Origin: Bacteroidales bacterium
GTDB taxonomy: Bacteria; Bacteroidota; Bacteroidia; Bacteroidales; UBA10428
NCBI GenBank assembly: GCA_016931575.1
Contig: JAFGEO010000045.1
Location: 1 to 64,000 of the forward strand
Length of the DNA: 64,000 nucleotides
Direction: 5' to 3'
Shown here: positions 1 through 8,028 of the stretch, one piece after another
Layout: each line of letters starts with the position of its first letter
How positions within the stretch are numbered: position 1 is the first letter of the stretch
Program-made: the position numbers and the translations under genes
Notes under the pieces: model-generated
What the model saw: only the letters and a program-made list of their open reading frames with translations
The model's database searches: none
Told to the model about the DNA's origin: nothing

Positions 1-61
1 AAAGGATAATATGTAGTTAACTGTATTACCTGTCCCTTCACTCCAAAAATCTTCGCATAGT

Positions 62-1159
62 ATGAAAATCTCTGAAGTTACGGCAGTACTGGAAGAACTG
101 GCTCCTTTGGGCTTGCAGGAATCCTACGATAACGCCGGTCTGTTGATCGGAAATCCTTCCTGGGAAGTAAAAGCCGTTCTGTGCACGATTGATGTAACTG
201 CTGAAGTCTTACGGGAGGCCCAAAAGCTTGGTTGTAACCTTATTGTTGCACACCATCCCCTGATCTTCGGAAACCTGAAATCCTTAACCGGAAAAACTGA
301 GGAAGAAAGGATTATCATCGAAGCTATCCGGAGCGATATTGCGATTTATGCATCCCATACCAACCTTGATAACATTCGGGAAGGCGTAAACGCCATGATC
401 TGTCAAAAACTTGGGCTGGTCAATGCCCGCATTCTTGCTCCTGCCAGGGGTCAGCTTAGCAAGCTGGTAAGCTTTGTCCCCACAGACCATGCCAATGCGG
501 TCAGGGAAGCCATTTTCAATGCCGGTGCCGGACATATTGGCAACTACGACAGTTGTAGTTTTAGCCTTGCCGGCGAAGGCACCTTCAGAGGGGGTGAAAG
601 TGCCAATCCTTTTGTTGGCAAAAAGGGAGAGTTGCACAGGGAGCCAGAAGTAAGAATAGAAACCATCGTACCCAACACCCTGATTAACCAGGTTGTCCAG
701 GCTATGCTCCAAAGTCATCCTTACGAAGAGGTTGCCTATGATATCTATCCCCTTGAGAACAGGTATGAGGGTGTCGGGGCCGGTATGATCGGTGAATTTC
801 CCCACCCGATGCAGCAGGATGATTTCATGCGGCACCTAAAAAACAGCTTCAAGACCCGGGTAATCCGTTATGCCGGCCCGGAAAAAGGATCGTACCGGAA
901 AGTTGCCGTATGCGGAGGATCCGGAAGTTTCCTTATCAAACAGGCGCGGGCCGCCAGGGCAGATGTTTTCATCACAGGCGACCTTAAGTACCACCAGTTT
1001 TTTGAAGCGGGAAATGAGCTGTTGATTTGTGATATCGGACACTATGAAAGTGAGCAGTTTACCAAAGAAATTTTTTATTCAGCGATTACAAAAAAATTCA
1101 GTACATTTGCCGTTCATTTGACAAGCATAGTCACTAATCCGATAAAATACTTCGAATAA
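62..1159 (+). CDS. Nif3-like dinuclear metal centre protein
   Basis: Nif3/YbgI/YqfO family, 365 residues. Members form toroidal hexamers with a two-metal site; GTP cyclohydrolase-like or hydrolase activity has been proposed but the true substrate is unsettled. Metal-ligand motifs are visible: AHHPLIF (H64, H65), SHTNLD near residue 99 and GHYESE near residue 326. The extra middle block (about residues 126-235) is the PII-like insertion of the long YqfO-type members, so the length is normal for that subgroup. The next gene starts one base after the stop, so the two are probably co-transcribed, a pairing common in Bacteroidota. The family call is secure; the function is not known. Confidence 0.93.
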   Translation: MKISEVTAVLEELAPLGLQESYDNAGLLIGNPSWEVKAVLCTIDVTAEVLREAQKLGCNLIVAHHPLIFGNLKSLTGKTEEERIIIEAIRSDIAIYASHTNLDNIREGVNAMICQKLGLVNARILAPARGQLSKLVSFVPTDHANAVREAIFNAGAGHIGNYDSCSFSLAGEGTFRGGESANPFVGKKGELHREPEVRIETIVPNTLINQVVQAMLQSHPYEEVAYDIYPLENRYEGVGAGMIGEFPHPMQQDDFMRHLKNSFKTRVIRYAGPEKGSYRKVAVCGGSGSFLIKQARAARADVFITGDLKYHQFFEAGNELLICDIGHYESEQFTKEIFYSAITKKFSTFAVHLTSIVTNPIKYFE

Positions 1160-1160
1160 A

Positions 1161-1937
1161 ATGGCAGTAGAAAAAACAAAAGCGGCAGAAAAATCAGATA
1201 TATCGGTAGAAGAAAAACTCCGCACGCTTTATCAATTACAGGTTGTGCATTCTGACATTGATAAGATCAGGACCCTCCGTGGTGAATTACCCCTCGAGGT
1301 ACAGGATCTTGAAGACGAAATCGTAGGACTTGAAACCCGCATCAACAAATATAAAGAAGAGGTGAAAAGCCTCGAGCAGAATATCACTGCCAAGAAAAAT
1401 GAGATTTCAGAGGCAGAAGGACTGATCACAAAATACAAGGATCAGCAAAACAACGTAAGGAATAACCGTGAGTTTGACTCCCTCTCAAAAGAAATTGAAT
1501 ACCAGACATTGGAAATCGAACTCTGTGAGAAAAGGATCCGTGAATTTACCGTGCTGATCAAGGAAAAAAATGAAGTGATCGATAGCTCTAAGGCTGTCTT
1601 TGAGGAACGCAGCAAAGACCTTGAGGATAAAAAATCGGAGTTAGACGAGATCGTTGGCGACACTAAAAAGGAAGAAGAAGAACTCCAGAATAGTTCAAAT
1701 GCCTACGAAACTAAAATTGAAGAGCGCCTTCTTTCTGCATACAAAAAGATCCGTAAAAATGCACGCAACGGTTTGGCCGTTGTAAGTGTCGAACGTGATG
1801 CCTGCGGAGGATGCTTCAATAAGATCCCTCCTCAAAGGCAACTGGATATCAAATCAAGGAAAAAAATCATTGTTTGTGAATACTGCGGACGTATCCTTGT
1901 TGATGCAGACATCCTGGAAGATAATCCGACAGAATAG
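1161..1937 (+). CDS. Coiled-coil protein with C4 zinc ribbon
   Basis: 258 residues. About residues 20-190 are a long charged heptad-rich coiled coil (many E/K/L), followed by a zinc ribbon with CGGC near residue 214 and CEYC near residue 238. This is the architecture of the C4-type zinc-ribbon family (zf-RING_7, CT398-like), widespread and found next to Nif3 genes. Structural work on relatives suggests a nucleic-acid or protein-binding adaptor, but no reaction is known. It lies one base behind the Nif3 gene and ends just before a strong terminator, so the two form a compact operon. It is cytoplasmic, with no signal peptide or membrane segment. Confidence 0.9.
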   Translation: MAVEKTKAAEKSDISVEEKLRTLYQLQVVHSDIDKIRTLRGELPLEVQDLEDEIVGLETRINKYKEEVKSLEQNITAKKNEISEAEGLITKYKDQQNNVRNNREFDSLSKEIEYQTLEIELCEKRIREFTVLIKEKNEVIDSSKAVFEERSKDLEDKKSELDEIVGDTKKEEEELQNSSNAYETKIEERLLSAYKKIRKNARNGLAVVSVERDACGGCFNKIPPQRQLDIKSRKKIIVCEYCGRILVDADILEDNPTE

Positions 1938-1960
1938 TCACCACAAAAAAAAATAATGCG

Positions 1961-1989
1961 AGCTGTTACCCCTGGTGACAGCTTTTTTT
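1961..1989 (+). terminator. Rho-independent terminator of the Nif3 operon
   Basis: A 10-bp stem (1961-1970 with 1974-1983, one G-T pair) with a three-base loop is followed by seven T (1983-1989). It lies 23 bases after the zinc-ribbon gene stop and just before the convergent CapA-like gene. Confidence 0.88.
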
Positions 1990-2005
1990 GTTTTCGATAT
2001 TTGTA

Positions 2006-3307
2006 TTACTGAATAATCGTGAACCCTCGTTCCAGGATCTCCCTATCCAAAATTTGTTCATCGTCCTCGTTTGGCAGCTCTCCTTCAACAGGGGCTATAA
2101 TGGGTTCAACTTTCAGTTTTAACTCCCTCGCCTTTAACCTGTAAAAATCCGATTCCGGAATTCCTTCCAGGTGGCTCCGGGTATCCCGGGCAAAACGAGT
2201 CAGCTTATCGCTGTCAGATGCTTTAAGGTTGATCTCTCCGGCAAATTCCTCATAGCGTGAAACGGGCACCACATAAAATACCTGCCTCCCCAGCTGCTGG
2301 TTTTCCTCCCTCCACACCCAGTAGGGTAAATAGCTCAAAGAATCGAGTTTTACACTGGCTACCGCTTCCCCTCCCTTCTCTGTTGAACACAGCGTGGTCC
2401 GCTTACTCAGGTGAAGTTCCGCAACAACTCCCCCATCCTTGTATTGTTCACGTTGATTGGAGACAAAGTTGCCTAGGGAAAAAACCACAGGCTGTATGAG
2501 GGAATCTTTCCGGTCAGATCCATAAAACCGGATGGGTTGTACCACATGAGGATGCGAGCCGATGATGGCATCCGCCCCGTGGCAGAACATAAATTCTGCC
2601 AGCCGACGCTGCTCTGCGTTTTCTTCCCGCTGGTATTCCAATCCCCAGTGAATGCAAACAATGACGTAGTCGGGGTCGGCTTCAAGGGCTTTCTGTAACT
2701 CTATCCGGATCATCGTTGTGTCGATCCGGTTAATCTGCCCCGGTTCAGGGATGGTCAGACCATTTGTTCCATAGGTATAATTGAGCAGGGCCAGGCGTAG
2801 GTTATTCTTTTCAAAGACCAGGGGATGCAGTCTGTTTCGTTCGGCCTGATCACGGTAGGTTCCTGCCCGAAGGACCGGGAGGGTATCCAGTACATCGAGA
2901 GTTCGCAAAAATCCCTTCTCCCCCCTGTCGAGGGCGTGATTATTTGCTGTTATCAGTACGTCGAATCCGGCATCCCGTAATTCAAGGGCCAGTTCATCGG
3001 GACTTGAAAAGGCAGGGTATCCCTTGTAGGGAGTTCCTCCAAGGGTGACTTCCAGGTTGGCCACTGCCACATCAGCGCTGGACAGATAATCCCTGATGTA
3101 GCGGAACGTGGGCTCATAATCGTATTTTTTTTTCACAGGATCCCAGGCTCCGTTGATCTGTCCGTCATGCCCCATAATATCACCGGCAAAAATGATGGAA
3201 AGATGATCGGTAGTAATGAGGGTATCCTCATTCTGTGCCAACGATACAAAGGGTAAAAACCAAAGAAGTATCATTGCCGGAACGGTCCTGCAAATAACCT
3301 GTCCCAT
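2006..3307 (-). CDS. CapA-family metallophosphoesterase-like secreted protein
   Basis: CapA/PgsA (poly-gamma-glutamate capsule) family. Fold motifs are clear: FAGDIMGH near the start of the mature protein, VANLEVTLGG, ITANNHALDRG, IHWGLEY and IGSHPHVVQP. In capsule producers the family is needed for polyglutamate export; many Bacteroidota copies stand alone and their role is unknown. I place the start at 3307, giving the signal peptide MGQVICRTVPAMILLWF ending near SLAQ. An in-frame ATG lies at 3340 and a GTG at 3409. A perfect -7 box at 3345-3352 on this strand puts transcription at about 3339, which rules out 3409 and makes 3340 possible only as a leaderless start. Probably periplasmic. Confidence 0.86.
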   Translation of the reverse strand: MGQVICRTVPAMILLWFLPFVSLAQNEDTLITTDHLSIIFAGDIMGHDGQINGAWDPVKKKYDYEPTFRYIRDYLSSADVAVANLEVTLGGTPYKGYPAFSSPDELALELRDAGFDVLITANNHALDRGEKGFLRTLDVLDTLPVLRAGTYRDQAERNRLHPLVFEKNNLRLALLNYTYGTNGLTIPEPGQINRIDTTMIRIELQKALEADPDYVIVCIHWGLEYQREENAEQRRLAEFMFCHGADAIIGSHPHVVQPIRFYGSDRKDSLIQPVVFSLGNFVSNQREQYKDGGVVAELHLSKRTTLCSTEKGGEAVASVKLDSLSYLPYWVWREENQQLGRQVFYVVPVSRYEEFAGEINLKASDSDKLTRFARDTRSHLEGIPESDFYRLKARELKLKVEPIIAPVEGELPNEDDEQILDREILERGFTIIQ

Positions 3308-3344
3308 CCGGTTGAAGAATCTGTTTTCTGCAATAGTCATGTAA

Positions 3345-3352
3345 CAAATATA
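3345..3352 (-). promoter_or_regulatory. Bacteroidota -7 promoter element for CapA-like gene
   Basis: TATATTTG on the minus strand matches the phylum consensus TAnnTTTG exactly. It predicts transcription from about 3339 and so helps decide the start of the CapA-like gene. No clear -33 box was seen. Confidence 0.55.
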
Positions 3353-3393
3353 GAAGAATTTCAGTTTAAATATGATATGATAAATTATTGGCA

Positions 3394-3401
3394 TAATTTT
3401 G
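3394..3401 (+). promoter_or_regulatory. Bacteroidota -7 promoter element for small secreted protein
   Basis: TAATTTTG exactly matches TAnnTTTG, 27 bases before the ATG at 3428. Together with the opposite-strand box at 3345-3352 it makes a divergent promoter pair. Confidence 0.55.
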
Positions 3402-3427
3402 GTAAACACTAACTTAAAAAAACCGAT

Positions 3428-3844
3428 ATGAAAGCTTATAGATTACTGTTAGTTGGGGCCCTGTTCCTCCTGGCTGCGGAGTGTGAATTTACAGATAATA
3501 CCGGTCTGAGTGTAGCACAACGCCTTGAAGGAAAGTGGCATGTGGAAGATACTGAGCTAAAGAATGCAGATGATTGGTACGACACCGATATTTACATCAG
3601 TGAACTGGATTCAAACAGCCTGGTCATTGAAAATTTCCATAACCTTGGAGGATCTATGGTTGCCAATATTGCCGGCATGACCCTGGACGTTCCGAATCAG
3701 GAAGTGGCAAACGGATACACGATCGAAGGTTCCGCAACTATCTCATTCGATTACAATCAACTGGTCTGGACCTACAGACTTGATGACGGAAGTGGCATCT
3801 GGACAAACTGGTCTGCTACCTATACGAAAATTGAAGGATATTAA
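3428..3844 (+). CDS. Small secreted protein of unknown function
   Basis: 138 residues with a clear export signal (MKAYRLLLVGALFLLAAEC) and then a small beta-rich domain with many Trp, Tyr and Asp. The pattern GKWHVEDTE early and a final TYTKIEGY strand resembles lipocalin-like or DUF-type lipoproteins of Bacteroidota, but I do not recognise a family. Cys19 could be a lipidation site, yet the residue before it is Glu where lipoboxes have Gly, Ala or Ser, so lipidation is doubtful. The gene is transcribed divergently from the CapA-like gene from its own promoter and is probably monocistronic. Confidence 0.72.
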   Translation: MKAYRLLLVGALFLLAAECEFTDNTGLSVAQRLEGKWHVEDTELKNADDWYDTDIYISELDSNSLVIENFHNLGGSMVANIAGMTLDVPNQEVANGYTIEGSATISFDYNQLVWTYRLDDGSGIWTNWSATYTKIEGY

Positions 3845-3904
3845 ATCTTGAATTTGAGATCTTTTTAGCGTATCATTGATTCATGAAAACAGAAAGTCCT
3901 TCGG

Positions 3905-4798
3905 GTGGAAACATTATCGGAATTTAGTAAGATATTAGTCCCTGTAGATTATTCAGAATGCAGCCTGCTGGCATCACGTTATGCCTGCAAACTCGCCAGG
4001 CTGTCAGGTGCTGAAGTTCTTTTTTTTCATGCATTCTACTCTCCCGCCTACGATCTGATTGAGCTGACGGGAAATAAAAACACCCAAAAAAAACTCCGGG
4101 AAGAAGTGACCCAGAAGTTGCTGACTTCCGAGTTACCCCGCATGACTGAGTTCAGGAAAAAGCTAAGTGACTATCCGGAGTCCCGGAACCTGAATTCTGA
4201 TCGTACCCTGTCAAAGATCAGCCCGGGGCTTGCCAGCAGTGAAATCCAGAAGCAGGCCCAGGAATACAAGCCTGATCTTATTGTGATGGGCACCAGGGGA
4301 AAGGATAAAAGACAAAACTCAATCCTGGGCAGCATTACCGAGATTATCATTAAAAAGATCAGGCTGCCCGTTCTTGCTGTTCCTGAAAACTACACCTTCC
4401 TGGGTCCAGGAAACCTTAATAATATCCTTTACCTGACAGATTACGACGAATCGGACTTCATCAGCATCCGGAAGCTCATAGGATTCGCCAGCCTGATGAA
4501 ACTTACGATTTTTTGTCTGCACGTAGGCCCAAAAGCCGACAAGTGGGAAAAAATGAAAATGCGAGGTTTGAAGGAATACTTCGCTTCAAACTATGACGAT
4601 ATCAACGTCGAGTGTGAGGTCATGGAACAACATGCCAATTTACTGAGTTCTATCGACGAGTATATCAGGGAAAAGGAGGTGAACATCATCTCAATCACCA
4701 CCCGCAAGCGTAATATTATAGAGAAATACTTCAAACCCAGCATTACCAAACGTTTGTTCTATCATAGCAATGTACCCTTACTGGTCTTTCATTCATAG
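3905..4798 (+). CDS. Tandem universal stress protein (UspA family)
   Basis: 297 residues, two Usp domains. Domain 1 (about 5-160) begins with FSKILVPVDYSECS and carries the ATP-binding signature as GTRGKDKRQNSILGS followed by LPVLAVPE. Domain 2 (about 170-297) is shorter and ends LFYHSNVPLLVFHS; its glycine signature is lost, so only the first domain is expected to bind ATP. Tandem Usp proteins of this length are common in Bacteroidota and act in stress survival; the partners are unknown. The start is GTG at 3905; the nearby ATG at 3883 is in another frame. The gene faces the membrane-protein gene across a 6-base gap. Confidence 0.9.
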   Translation: METLSEFSKILVPVDYSECSLLASRYACKLARLSGAEVLFFHAFYSPAYDLIELTGNKNTQKKLREEVTQKLLTSELPRMTEFRKKLSDYPESRNLNSDRTLSKISPGLASSEIQKQAQEYKPDLIVMGTRGKDKRQNSILGSITEIIIKKIRLPVLAVPENYTFLGPGNLNNILYLTDYDESDFISIRKLIGFASLMKLTIFCLHVGPKADKWEKMKMRGLKEYFASNYDDINVECEVMEQHANLLSSIDEYIREKEVNIISITTRKRNIIEKYFKPSITKRLFYHSNVPLLVFHS

Positions 4799-4804
4799 AC
4801 CTGA

Positions 4805-5374
4805 CTACACATTCCACAACACCAGGGCATAAATCAGGAATCGCAGGAACCTCGACAGGGCGAAGACTACATACTTCCTGAAAGGGAACTTGACAGATCC
4901 CACCAGCATGCTTACTCCTGAGAAAGGCACCGGAGTCAGGGCAGCCAGGACAATCAGGTAGATTCCGTATTGCTGAAGCCGTCTGTCGAGCTTCCTAAGG
5001 AAACGGCGTTTAACGAACCGGTAATAAACGGAAGTATTCAGGTAGCGTCCGATAAAATACCCCAGAATTCCGGCTCCGTAGGAAATAATCGATAGCAGCA
5101 GGATAAGTGCAGAGTACTCCAGGAGTTTTTCATTTCTGAGCGCCCATATAATGAACAGCTCGGGGGGAATAATCCCGATAATTACCTCGGAGCACAGAAA
5201 AATGAACAGGATAAGCCCTTCATTATCAAAGAATGGCTCCAACTGTGGAAGGTAATCAACTTTGAGGTACCTCCTGTAAAAAACATATAAGCAGGCAAAT
5301 ACACCCAGCCAGAGAATCGACCTGAGAGCACGGCTCCAAACGTATGAATCCCTGAATTGCCTCATGTTACCCAT
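4805..5374 (-). CDS. DedA/SNARE-associated (VTT)-like membrane protein
   Basis: About 189 residues from the ATG at 5374. I chose this start because it lies 8 bases after the stop of the upstream CoA-binding gene; longer frames would run inside that gene. An ATG at 5365 is an alternative. Hydrophobic segments occur near LGVFACLYVFY, LILFIFLCSEVIIGIIP, LILLLSIISYGAGILGYFIG and the C terminus. The mid-protein pattern GAGILGYFIGRYL, then LTPVPFSGVSMLVGS, resembles the VTT/DedA fold involved in lipid flipping and envelope homeostasis. It is shorter and more divergent than typical DedA proteins. The pairing with the CoA-binding gene suggests an operon. Confidence 0.75.
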   Translation of the reverse strand: MGNMRQFRDSYVWSRALRSILWLGVFACLYVFYRRYLKVDYLPQLEPFFDNEGLILFIFLCSEVIIGIIPPELFIIWALRNEKLLEYSALILLLSIISYGAGILGYFIGRYLNTSVYYRFVKRRFLRKLDRRLQQYGIYLIVLAALTPVPFSGVSMLVGSVKFPFRKYVVFALSRFLRFLIYALVLWNV

Positions 5375-5381
5375 TATTTCG

Positions 5382-5741
5382 CTAAAACATGCCTGCGTCC
5401 AGTAGGACCAGTGCACAATCGTAACGGATTTCCACACGGTTCCGGACAGCGAGCCCTGCAAGTTCAGGATTCTCGGTTCCCGGATTAAAAATGATCTCCC
5501 CGGGCCTCAACCGGAAGATATAGTCATAATACTCCCGCTGAACCTGCGCATTTATATATAGGACTACTTTGTCAACTTCCTGAACGGGGGGTAATCCTGT
5601 GATAATCTCTACATCTCCAACCTTACCTGGCCTCCTCCCAATAGCTACAACCTCGTAGCCGTTTCGATGTAATGACCGCACAGCCTGGTTCGAATATCGT
5701 GCAGGATTCATGCTTGCACCGATCAATACAATTTTACCCAT
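5382..5741 (-). CDS. CoA-binding protein (YccU-like)
   Basis: 119 residues, a single Rossmann-type CoA-binding domain (CoA_binding_2). Visible features are IVLIGASMNPARYSNQAV at the N terminus (nucleotide-binding loop, serine-proline-like NPARYS), GYEVVAIGRRPGKV, and IIFNPGTENPEL in the second half. Relatives bind CoA and resemble the N-terminal domain of succinyl-CoA synthetase alpha, but lack catalytic parts; the role is not established. The length is normal. It is first in a two-gene unit with the membrane protein downstream. Confidence 0.88.
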   Translation of the reverse strand: MGKIVLIGASMNPARYSNQAVRSLHRNGYEVVAIGRRPGKVGDVEIITGLPPVQEVDKVVLYINAQVQREYYDYIFRLRPGEIIFNPGTENPELAGLAVRNRVEIRYDCALVLLDAGMF

Positions 5742-6317
5742 CCTTACATGACTTTCTATAAATTTAGGAAAAGTTCATGAGACGGAAAGGGTTTACCCCC
5801 GGAATAAAACTAAAATCCTCAGGTCATTATGAATCAGAACGAAAGATTAGGTAGTCAAGGATTACACGAATGTTTTTGCTCTTTGATTACCCTTGGTGAA
5901 CTCCATGGAGCCAGCGGAACATGAAAATCGGAGTGCGGCTTTAGTCCTGAAAGATCCGGAGAAGTTGGTCCGCAAACCATTCCCCCATGCGCATTATTGT
6001 ACCTGGGGTGCAGAATATCCCTTGCTCCCATAAAAAGCCGGAGCGTGTAAGTGACTATCTCTTCGATGTTCTGCCACCCCCGGGTTGATGGCGTATCGCT
6101 TTAGCCATAGCGGTGGAGCAAGCCTGGACTTAGTAAGGAGCATTGAGATAAACTGGTGCATATTCAAAACAGGATGGGGAAAAGAGGAATTCTATCATCT
6201 TAAGCCCACCACCAATCCAAAAAGCACTCTCAAGTTTATAGTTTCGAACACGAAGGTGAATCCCCGTGGGTCGGTTTGTACGGATCCTCGTAAGTAAAGA
6301 GCTTAAGTCCAAAGGGG
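5742..6317. other. Gene-poor interval, nothing recognised
   Basis: 576 bases between the CoA-binding gene and ispF. The longest frames are a 42-codon plus-strand frame from 5905, one of about 70 codons (6085-6297) and a 60-codon minus frame (6130-6312). None has a promoter box, hydrophobic pattern or family motif I recognise. I compared it by eye with tRNA, tmRNA, SRP RNA and RNase P signatures and found no match. It may hold a decayed gene, a long ispF downstream region, or an unknown RNA. Confidence 0.45.
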
Positions 6318-6800
6318 CTAAAGGCTGGTAATAAGTACAACAGCCTGAGCAGCTATACCTTCTTCGCGCCCGACAAATCCAAGCTTTTCTGTAGTAGTGG
6401 CTTTGATACTGAGCGCGCTGGTTTCCATCCCCAGGATCGTGGCCAGCACTTCCCGCATCGTATCGATGTGCGGGCGCAGCTTTGGACGTTCAAGGGAAAC
6501 GGTTGAGTCGATATTGCCAATGGAATAGCCTCTTGCTTCAATCAGCTTTCTGACCTTTGCCAGAAGTACTTTGCTGTCAATATCCTTAAAATCGCTGGAC
6601 GTATCCGGAAAATGAAGCCCGATATCGCCAAGACCTGCAGCTCCCAGCAAGGCATCGCAGATGGCATGGATCAGAACATCCCCGTCAGAATGTGCAAGGG
6701 GACCCTTCCCGAAAGGTATCTCTATTCCCCCCAGTACGAATTTACGCCCTTCTGCCAGCTGATGGACATCATAGCCAAAGCCTACCCTGAAGCCACTCAT
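6318..6800 (-). CDS. ispF: 2-C-methyl-D-erythritol 2,4-cyclodiphosphate synthase
   Basis: 160 residues, full length. IspF converts CDP-methylerythritol 2-phosphate to the cyclodiphosphate in the MEP isoprenoid pathway, as a zinc-dependent trimer in the cytoplasm. Signature pieces are GFGYDVHQL near the N terminus (metal-binding D-x-H), HSDGDVLIHAICDALLGAAGLGDIG, FPDTSSDFKDIDS, and the C-terminal ATTTEKLGFVGREEGI. It follows porV by 2 bases, so isoprenoid synthesis is co-transcribed with a T9SS gene, an arrangement seen in other Bacteroidota. No other MEP genes are present in the window. Confidence 0.97.
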   Translation of the reverse strand: MSGFRVGFGYDVHQLAEGRKFVLGGIEIPFGKGPLAHSDGDVLIHAICDALLGAAGLGDIGLHFPDTSSDFKDIDSKVLLAKVRKLIEARGYSIGNIDSTVSLERPKLRPHIDTMREVLATILGMETSALSIKATTTEKLGFVGREEGIAAQAVVLITSL

Positions 6801-6802
6801 GC

Positions 6803-7981
6803 TTAGAAGTTGAAGCCCAGGGTAAAGCGCATGGTTTTATCCAGGGGGTTACTGGAATTTGCGATAAGGTATGAGAAATCTAAGGTGAATACATTCATTT
6901 TCAATCCGATACCCGCTGAGAAATATTTCCGGTTCCCCTTATTCTGGCTTTCATAAAAATATCCGGCCCTTACTGCAAACTGCTGTCGGTACCAGTACTC
7001 TAATCCCAGGCTTACCATGACCTCATTCAACTCTTCAATGAATTTTCCGCTGTAAAGGCCATCCTCATCAAGAACACCGGGCGCATCATAGAAGGAACGA
7101 TAGATGCCGGTAAGCGTACCTACGTTATCGTCATATCCTGACAGGATGCTATCGTTATCCAGGTTCCACTTTGGGGGTGTGGGAACGAGAAGCTTATTGA
7201 AATCGAGCGACACTCCAAGGGAGTTGTACTCATCCAGATCGACAGTTACGCGCCCACCCAGTTTCATATTTGTGGGAATGAAATTCTTCTGTGCCCCCTC
7301 TGAATAGGACATCTTGGATCCGATGTTCGAGATATTCATCCCGAAGGCCATTTCCGCATCATAAGACTGAATCTGGATCGGCTTTTGATAGTACATGGAA
7401 ATATCAGCCGCATAAGACTGTCCTTTATTAATTTCGATATTATTGAGGGTGCTTTGTCCACCGGCAATATCTGAAAGAATGTAGCGGAAAGCGAGGCCAC
7501 CGCTGAAATTCTCACCAAACATCCTGGAGTAGGCCAGATCAATCGCGAATTCGTTGGGATAGCCTGTTCCGATATCATGACCAAGAAGGTTCGTATAATC
7601 TACAGTTCCCAGGTTGAAGTAGCGCAAACCCATACTCGCAGCCTGCTTATCATCAAATTTATAGTATCCGGAAAAATAGACAATGTTGATATCACTCATT
7701 CCTAACGAAGTAAGCCAGGGTGTGAAGGCGATGTCGAATCCGGCTGTATTTTCCATGAAAACGTACTTTGATGGATTCCAATATTGTGAGCTCGGATCCG
7801 GTGAAGTAGCAACTCCAGCATCGCCAAGAGCTCCGCCCCTTGCATCGGGTGAAATTGTCAGAAAAGGTACAAGGGTCAGAATAGGATTCATCTCCGATGT
7901 AGTGGTCTCGTCCTGTGCTGATCCGTATAGTACTATAAGTGAACAGAATAAGCTGATAAATATCTTCTTTGTCATTCCCAT
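6803..7981 (-). CDS. porV: Type IX secretion outer-membrane shuttle protein PorV
   Basis: 392 residues; signal peptide MTKKIFISLFCSLIVLYGSAQ, then a FadL-like beta-barrel with alternating strands ending in FTLGFNF, the usual C-terminal aromatic. The N-terminal stretch TLVPFLTISPDARGGALGD followed by ATSPDPSSQYWNPSKY is characteristic of PorV/LptO. PorV collects T9SS cargo from the translocon and passes it to PorU for cleavage and attachment to the surface. It lies just behind porU and ahead of ispF, and has its own promoter box at 7997-8004. A second ATG two codons in (7975) is equally plausible as the start. Confidence 0.95.
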   Translation of the reverse strand: MGMTKKIFISLFCSLIVLYGSAQDETTTSEMNPILTLVPFLTISPDARGGALGDAGVATSPDPSSQYWNPSKYVFMENTAGFDIAFTPWLTSLGMSDINIVYFSGYYKFDDKQAASMGLRYFNLGTVDYTNLLGHDIGTGYPNEFAIDLAYSRMFGENFSGGLAFRYILSDIAGGQSTLNNIEINKGQSYAADISMYYQKPIQIQSYDAEMAFGMNISNIGSKMSYSEGAQKNFIPTNMKLGGRVTVDLDEYNSLGVSLDFNKLLVPTPPKWNLDNDSILSGYDDNVGTLTGIYRSFYDAPGVLDEDGLYSGKFIEELNEVMVSLGLEYWYRQQFAVRAGYFYESQNKGNRKYFSAGIGLKMNVFTLDFSYLIANSSNPLDKTMRFTLGFNF

Positions 7982-7996
7982 AAAATTTTATGTCCG

Positions 7997-8004
7997 CAAA
8001 TATA
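7997..8004 (-). promoter_or_regulatory. -7 promoter element for porV-ispF
   Basis: TATATTTG (minus strand) is an exact TAnnTTTG match in the 47-base gap between porU and porV. It implies porV-ispF can be transcribed independently of porU, with a very short leader. Confidence 0.55.
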
Positions 8005-8028
8005 AAAATTAATTAATTAACGTGGGTT

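Noticed and set aside
284-835. 183-codon minus-strand frame inside the Nif3-like gene
   Set aside because: Fully antisense to a well-supported gene and without coding features.
5905-6033. 42-codon plus-strand frame in the interval before ispF
   Set aside because: No promoter, no recognisable composition and no neighbouring support; kept only as a remark on the interval.
6085-6312. Overlapping 60-70 codon frames on both strands before ispF
   Set aside because: Open on both strands over the same bases, with no motif, so chance frames are more likely.
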